A stretch of DNA of 26,852 nucleotides from a virus. Made by a program: the position numbers and the translations under genes. Position 1 is the stretch's first letter, and each line of letters opens with the position of its first letter. A model generated the notes under the pieces. It was not told the DNA's origin. It searched no databases and saw only the letters and a list, made by a program, of their open reading frames with translations. This document shows positions 23,248 to 26,852 of this stretch, piece by piece. The DNA is taken from the IMG/VR virus record IMGVR_UViG_3300037963_003617, positions 1 to 26,852 of that record; one strand, given 5' to 3'.

Positions 23248-23562
23248 TCAGCCACCATATTGGTCAGCAAGCTCACGCAGTACCTTGGCGGCCCAACGCT
23301 TACCAGGCAGACCACCCCAGAGGTCATATGCAATGCTGCTGGCACTGGTCTTGTCTCGCCTGCGCTCAGCGCTGCCCTCAATGCCCTCATGGCGTGCAAA
23401 GAAAGACAGCATGCGCCTCAGCACATCAACAGAGATGTTGCGCCCGTTTGCCAAGTCTCGAGCACGGGCAACTCCAACAGATGTGCCACCCCTGCCATAC
23501 TGCTTGCGCCTCTTGAGTGCGTCTCTGGCTACGGCTCTCACTTCTGCTGGGGGCACTGGCAT
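23248..23562 (-). CDS. conserved phage protein of the LWGG type, unknown function
   Basis: A 104-aa basic protein, alone on the minus strand within the early operon. ATG 23562 has AGAGG 7 bases upstream. Order of features: a basic stretch (KRRKQYGRGG, 17-26), VGVARARDLANGRNISVDVLRRMLSFFARHEG (29-60) and IAYDLWGGLPGKRWAAKVL (78-95). I recognise this combination of ARARDLA, RRMxSFFxRHE and LWGG as a small module found alone or attached to phage head proteins; its function is not known to me. Basic charge suggests nucleic acid contact. Convergent with the methyltransferase, 1 base apart. Confidence 0.6.
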   Translation of the reverse strand: MPVPPAEVRAVARDALKRRKQYGRGGTSVGVARARDLANGRNISVDVLRRMLSFFARHEGIEGSAERRRDKTSASSIAYDLWGGLPGKRWAAKVLRELADQYGG

Positions 23563-23600
23563 CACGTCACCTCTGGTGACTATACCACAAGGCCCGCATC

Positions 23601-23816
23601 ATGAGCAACGCACAGCAGAGCAGGGCAACAAGGGTGCAGCAGGCGCACATCATGCGTGTGCTGTCTAGGTGCGGCAGTTGGCACACCACTGATGACGTGG
23701 CACGGCACTGCTACTGGTCAAGGCTGACCGTGTGGCGCAGGCTGCGTGAGCTTGAGCAGGCAGGACGTGTGAGCTGCAGGCGTGTGGGTGAGTGCAGATG
23801 GAGGGTGGCCCAGTGA
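23601..23816 (+). CDS. small winged-helix DNA-binding protein
   Basis: A 71-aa, Arg-rich protein. Residues about 15-70 fit a winged helix: HIMRVLSRCG, a second helix TTDDVARHCYW, recognition helix SRLTVWRRLRELEQAG, then a wing RVSCRRVGECRWRVA. Such proteins repress or activate nearby promoters. It starts the last early block, divergent from the minus-strand LWGG gene (38 bases between start codons), and its TGA overlaps the GTG of the initiator, so it may regulate replication genes. Confidence 0.65.
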   Translation: MSNAQQSRATRVQQAHIMRVLSRCGSWHTTDDVARHCYWSRLTVWRRLRELEQAGRVSCRRVGECRWRVAQ

Positions 23817-24511
23817 AGTGGTTCAGATGTGATGTAGAGGCATGGGATGAGCTTGTGGAGGAGTGCCCCACAGTGCTGACAAGGCAGCAGGCCTGCATGG
23901 ACCTGAGACGCCACGCGCACGCCCACCTAAGTGAGCGGCAATACGCAGAGCGCTGGGGCTGGCACAGGTCCAGAGTGCGCAGGTTGATGAGGTCAGATGA
24001 GTGGCTTGACCCATACTCAAAACACCCGACCCAGAGCAGGCCCAAGCCCGACCCAAAACCGACCCAGCCAGCCCGTCAACCACGGGCAACCACAGAGCAA
24101 ACCGACCCAGAGCAGGCCCAGACCCGACCCACACCCGACCCAGCCTCTATATATAAGGATAATATCATATCTATATCTAATAAAGATACGTCTACTTTTG
24201 ATGCAGTGGTTGACCTTTGGAAGCAGTACAAACCCAAGGGGCCAAGACCAAGGCGCAGCAAGGGCGTTGGCAAGGCTGTGGCAGCTCGCATCGATGAGCA
24301 TGGGGCTGACAACGTGCGCAAGGTCATGACGTGGGCAATGACCAGCCAGCATGACCGTGCTGTATGGCTGAGAGAGAAGCACGGGCTGATGACCCTGATG
24401 AGGCCCGCAAACTTTGAGACCTACCTTGAGTTGAGTGAGCAGACCGTTGCCGCACGCGGTGAGTGGACTGACCACGGTGATGATGACAGCAAACGCCCAC
24501 TGCCATTCTGA
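23813..24511 (+). CDS. lambda O-like replication initiator
   Basis: A 232-aa protein; GTG 23813 chosen because GGAGG lies 8 bases before it and it overlaps the previous TGA. The N-terminal domain ends with a helix-turn-helix, SERQYAERWGWHRSRVRRLM (about 40-60), typical of phage replisome organisers that bind iterons. Residues about 70-112 are a Pro/Gln/Asp/Arg-rich linker encoded by the repeated DNA. The C-terminal domain (about 123-215; FDAVVDLWKQY, AARIDEHGADNVRKVMTWA, RPANFETYLELS) is of the kind that recruits the helicase-loader complex. The gene precedes a DnaC-like loader, as O precedes P in lambda. Confidence 0.8.
   Translation: MKWFRCDVEAWDELVEECPTVLTRQQACMDLRRHAHAHLSERQYAERWGWHRSRVRRLMRSDEWLDPYSKHPTQSRPKPDPKPTQPARQPRATTEQTDPEQAQTRPTPDPASIYKDNIISISNKDTSTFDAVVDLWKQYKPKGPRPRRSKGVGKAVAARIDEHGADNVRKVMTWAMTSQHDRAVWLREKHGLMTLMRPANFETYLELSEQTVAARGEWTDHGDDDSKRPLPF
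24026..24142. repeat. iteron-like direct repeats inside the initiator gene
   Basis: Six exact copies of CCGACCCA start at 24026, 24048, 24059, 24102, 24124 and 24135, spaced 22, 11, 43, 22 and 11. They form two triplets 76 bases apart; the longer unit CCGACCCAGAGCAGGCCCA occurs at 24026 and 24102. The copies fall in all three codon phases, so the repetition is of DNA, not of protein sequence. A degenerate copy (TTGACCCA) is at 24006. Placed like lambda ori iterons. Confidence 0.75.
24146..24188. other. AT-rich tract, candidate DNA unwinding element of an origin
   Basis: 36 of 43 bases are A or T, the most AT-rich stretch of this length I see in coding DNA of the window. It begins 3 bases after the last iteron-like repeat and contains TATATATAAGG and ATATCATATCTATATC-type runs. 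It encodes a short linker (SIYKDNIISIS). Iterons followed by an AT-rich stretch within the initiator gene is the lambda origin plan. Confidence 0.7.
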
Positions 24512-24525
24512 GAGGAGCAACACAG

Positions 24526-25563
24526 ATGCGGTACAACGTGAGAGACAAGAGCAAGCAGCCACCAAGCATGATATGCCCAAGGTGCGGCAAGCAGCATGAT
24601 TGGTGGTGGCAGGGTAGCTTTGAGCCAAGACCTGGGCTGCAGCTGGGCAACCACTGGGTCAAGCCAAGCATTGGGCCGATTGAGAATGACCCCAACATTG
24701 TGGCATGCCCACGCTGCAAGGCTGGTGCTGAGCATGAAGTCAAAGAGGGCAAGATGCTTGCCAAGCTCAAGCGCATGGGCGTGCCTAAGCGCTGCAGGCC
24801 TTTTGGCCTCAAGGATATTGAGTATCAGCGGCCAGACTATGAGCCAACAGGCAGGTTTATTGAGCGTGTCAACAGTCATGTCAGGCTCTATGGGGTGCCA
24901 GAGTACAACCGTGAGACGGTTGAGGCTGTGGTGCGCTGGGTGCAGTGGCTCAAGGGTGAGAGCAGCAAGGATGATGAGCCTGCTGAGCGCAGTGTTGGCA
25001 TCTATCTGCATGGGCCAGTGGGTACAGGCAAGACCCTGCTCGCAAGCATGGTGTGCAGGGCACTGCTTGACAGGCCAGATATGGAGTGGACCAGATACAG
25101 TGATGAATACATCATGGCGCACAATGATGGCATCATGCCCACTGAGGCTGAGCTTGCTGAGGATGGCAGGTGGTGGGGCTATCGCATGCCAAAGGCTGTG
25201 CCGGTTTATTACATCACAGAGTCTGAGCTGCTACGCAGGCACAAGCTTAGCTGGCGCGGAGAAGCCAGCCCACTGGCTCAGGCTGCAACCCACAAGGGTT
25301 TGCTGATACTGGACGAGCTAGGGGCAACTAGTGCACCCCCTGGGCGCAAGGGGCCTGAGTGGGCGGTTGAGTCGGTGGAACGCTTGGTATCGCTCAGGTA
25401 CGACCGCTCACTGCCAACCATGTATACAAGCAACGTGCCGTATCGTGTGGCGCGTGGTGATGTAGAGGGCACGCCTGCGCCTTGGGGTGCTCGAGTGGCA
25501 GACAGGTTGCGCGGCAGCGTTGTTGGCTTGGCTCTCAAGGGGTCAAGTTGGCGCACAGTTTAA
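24526..25563 (+). CDS. DnaC-like AAA+ helicase loader
   Basis: A 345-aa ATPase expected to load the host replicative helicase at the origin. The N-terminus has two CxxC pairs, CPRC at 17-20 and CPRC at 61-64, likely one zinc site. Then Walker A GPVGTGKT (163-170), Walker B LLILDEL (259-265), and a sensor-type TSN (301-303) followed by an arginine-rich RVADRLRGS end. Gene order after the O-like initiator and before SSB supports the role. A longer than usual insert (about 185-255) separates Walker A and B. ATG with GAGGAG upstream. Confidence 0.85.
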   Translation: MRYNVRDKSKQPPSMICPRCGKQHDWWWQGSFEPRPGLQLGNHWVKPSIGPIENDPNIVACPRCKAGAEHEVKEGKMLAKLKRMGVPKRCRPFGLKDIEYQRPDYEPTGRFIERVNSHVRLYGVPEYNRETVEAVVRWVQWLKGESSKDDEPAERSVGIYLHGPVGTGKTLLASMVCRALLDRPDMEWTRYSDEYIMAHNDGIMPTEAELAEDGRWWGYRMPKAVPVYYITESELLRRHKLSWRGEASPLAQAATHKGLLILDELGATSAPPGRKGPEWAVESVERLVSLRYDRSLPTMYTSNVPYRVARGDVEGTPAPWGARVADRLRGSVVGLALKGSSWRTV

Positions 25564-25578
25564 CAGTGGAGGTGGAAT

Positions 25579-25935
25579 ATGTTTTGCAATGTGACAGTCA
25601 TGGGCAGGGTTGGGCACAAGCCTGACCGCAGAGATAGTGGTGATTGGGGTGGCGTGACCAGTGTGCGGCTGGCAGTCACCAAGCTCACAAGGGGTGAGAA
25701 GGTCACCACATGGGTGCGCGTCAGTGCCTTTGGCAAGCTCGGTGAGTATCTGGCCCGCACAGATAAGGGGCTGAGGGTTCTGGTGAGTGGTGAGCTGTAT
25801 GCGCGTGAGTACACAAGCAAGGATGGCACGCCCAAGCAGAGCGTTGAGGTGATTGCCAAACAAGTGCAGCTGGTTGATTGGCCTGAGCCTGACAACAGCA
25901 TGAGTGATAGGCCTGATGATGACGTGCCGTTCTGA
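25579..25935 (+). CDS. ssb: single-stranded DNA-binding protein
   Basis: A 118-aa SSB with one OB-fold: N-terminal VTVMGRVGHKPDRR, then SVRLAVTK, TTWVRVSAFGKLGEYLA, and LRVLVSGELYAREYTSKDG. The short acidic tail ends DDDVPF, the tip that in bacterial SSBs recruits other replication proteins. It is shorter than chromosomal SSBs because the flexible linker is reduced. It covers single strands at the fork and for Erf-mediated annealing. ATG preceded by GTGGAGGTGG; its TGA overlaps the next ATG. Confidence 0.92.
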   Translation: MFCNVTVMGRVGHKPDRRDSGDWGGVTSVRLAVTKLTRGEKVTTWVRVSAFGKLGEYLARTDKGLRVLVSGELYAREYTSKDGTPKQSVEVIAKQVQLVDWPEPDNSMSDRPDDDVPF

Positions 25936-26441
25936 TGGGTGGCGCAAGTAGGTCAAAGGGTGCACGGTTTGAGCGCAGCGTTGTCAATGACTTGGCACGC
26001 TGGCTGGGCAGTGATTGGCAGGTGAAGCGCAACCCAACAGACAGGCAGCGTGGTGAGATGGGTGATGCTGGTGACGTCATTGTGACTGGCGGGCCTTTTG
26101 TGTTTCCGTTCTCAATCGAGTGCAAGCACTACCGTGAGCTTGGGCGTGAGTGGGTCATACGTCCTGACAAGGGACCGCTCAAGCGCTTTTGGCTGCAGAC
26201 ATGTGAGCAGGCCCGCATCGTTGGCAAGGTGCCACTGCTGTTGCTTAGGCAGGACCGTGGCACCACATGCGCTGTGATGCCAAAGGCTGCAGCCAGTCAG
26301 GTGGTCTGGCGTTGGTCGGTAGAGTGTAGGGTAAGGATGGAGGTGTACGGTGCTGAGCAGGTTGTATGCATCGTGCCTTGGTCTGAGTTGTGCAAGGTTG
26401 AGCCAATAGCCTTGGGAGAGTTAGCGCATGCCTGGGGTTGA
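25935..26441 (+). CDS. PD-(D/E)XK nuclease, likely Holliday-junction resolvase type
   Basis: A 168-aa basic protein. The nuclease core shows Glu13 in GARFERSVV, Asp47 in GDAGDVIV, and Glu62-x-Lys64 in FSIECKHY, the usual order for this fold; a Gln/Arg-containing helix follows (TCEQARIVGKVPLLLLR). Small nucleases of this kind in phage replication operons resolve or debranch recombined DNA, acting with Erf. Repair or restriction-like functions are alternatives. TGATG coupling with ssb; its end overlaps the next gene. Confidence 0.75.
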   Translation: MGGASRSKGARFERSVVNDLARWLGSDWQVKRNPTDRQRGEMGDAGDVIVTGGPFVFPFSIECKHYRELGREWVIRPDKGPLKRFWLQTCEQARIVGKVPLLLLRQDRGTTCAVMPKAAASQVVWRWSVECRVRMEVYGAEQVVCIVPWSELCKVEPIALGELAHAWG

Positions 26442-26852
26442 CTTAGAAGCCAAGGCAGTTGATGTGGCCCGCATCGCTGCAAGCTTGTACGGGCGCAAGG
26501 TCATTGATGCTGGCTTTGAGTGGGATGACTTCCTAAGCAATCTGTATATGGCCATCCTCAGACGCAATGAGGGCAACACGCCTTACGACCCAAGGCGTGC
26601 CAGCCTTAGCCGTTACATCAGTGTGCTGTCACGCACAGTGCTCTCACACATGTGCACGGCACGGTGGAGGCTCGAGCGCAAGCACAGCCTTGGGGCACGG
26701 GACAGGTCAGGGGCTGTGGTTGATGCTGCCCTTGTTGCTGTTGAGCTGCAGGCCCCACAGTTGCAGCGCAGTGTGGAGGCTGAGGCTGCTGACTTGCTGA
26801 GGGCACAGTTGGTGAGCAAGAGACTGCACAAGGCTGCAGTGCTTGTGCTGGT
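26428..26852 (+). CDS. sigma-factor-like protein, 3' end outside the window
   Basis: Open from ATG 26428 (GGAG 9 bases upstream) to the end, 141 codons, so truncated by the window. Residues 33-46 (DDFLSNLYMAILRR) and 53-74 (YDPRRASLSRYISVLSRTVLSH) resemble sigma-70 region 2: a helix with an acidic start, then YDP-R-S followed by a Tyr-containing helix. Phage sigma-like proteins can redirect host RNA polymerase to late genes. The region 4 part would lie beyond the window, so this is tentative. It overlaps the nuclease gene by 14 bases. Confidence 0.5.
   Translation, partial: MPGVDLEAKAVDVARIAASLYGRKVIDAGFEWDDFLSNLYMAILRRNEGNTPYDPRRASLSRYISVLSRTVLSHMCTARWRLERKHSLGARDRSGAVVDAALVAVELQAPQLQRSVEAEAADLLRAQLVSKRLHKAAVLVL

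Noticed and set aside
24026-24142. CRISPR-like or minisatellite repeat
   Set aside because: Units are 8 bases with 3-35 base gaps, within a coding gene and beside an AT-rich tract; iterons fit better, and there are no uniform spacers.
24421-25122. 233-codon minus-strand frame opposite the helicase loader
   Set aside because: Opposite strand of a gene with clear Walker motifs; no motif of its own and no ribosome site.
24596-25306. 236-codon plus-strand frame inside the helicase loader
   Set aside because: Out-of-frame shadow with Cys/Trp/Ser-rich translation and no family resemblance, unlike the overlapping frame in the C5-methyltransferase gene.
1-26852. Integrase, attachment site, tRNA genes, transposase
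   Set aside because: No tyrosine or serine recombinase motifs, cloverleaf or terminal inverted repeats were recognised anywhere, so a temperate lifestyle is not supported here, nor excluded, since the window may be incomplete.

Overview
The window looks like roughly half or more of the genome of a tailed double-stranded DNA phage (Caudoviricetes, long non-contractile tail by gene content) or a prophage. It is tightly packed, moderately GC-rich by eye, and uses Shine-Dalgarno starts with many ATGA/GTGA overlaps, so the host is a bacterium. I see no integrase, tRNA, insertion sequence or CRISPR array. The host cannot be named from the sequence. No gap exceeds 300 bases; the largest is 19763-19909.

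Layout. (1) 123-5151, + strand: packaging and head (probable small terminase, large terminase, portal, scaffold, major capsid protein), closed by a terminator at 5219-5248. (2) 5264-15587, +: connector and completion proteins, probable tail tube, a tail-assembly chaperone pair joined by a -1 frameshift, tape measure, a 1068-aa tail protein with Asp boxes, and a further tail-tip protein. (3) 15645-18688: a minus-strand ATP-dependent DNA ligase, divergent from a + strand group with a small membrane protein, a metallophosphoesterase and two small proteins. (4) 18685-19762, -: a Cys/His peptidoglycan hydrolase behind an XRE-type regulator. (5) 19763-19909: a divergent control region with promoter-like and dyad sequences. 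(6) 19910-26852, +: early genes: a 36-aa membrane peptide, Erf-type annealing protein, a PP-loop (PAPS-reductase-like) enzyme, a C5-cytosine methyltransferase, an SPPY-type methyltransferase, a winged-helix protein, a lambda-O-like initiator, a DnaC-like loader, SSB, a PD-(D/E)XK nuclease and a truncated sigma-like gene. One minus-strand gene (23248-23562) is inserted among them.

How it fits together. The initiator, loader, SSB, Erf protein, nuclease and ligase make a nearly complete kit for starting, recombining and sealing phage DNA using the host replisome. The PP-loop enzyme and two methyltransferases probably alter phage DNA, perhaps against restriction. The XRE protein sits where a lambda-like switch would sit, but its partner gene is an endolysin, not an integrase.

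Most notable: (a) six copies of CCGACCCA at 11/22/43-bp spacings, read in all three codon phases, directly beside an 84% AT tract inside the initiator gene, a strong candidate replication origin; (b) a textbook G-GGA-AAC slippery site with a hairpin, giving a lambda G/GT-like chaperone fusion; (c) a second long open frame inside the C5-methyltransferase gene that carries its own recognisable motifs and runs in frame into the next methyltransferase.
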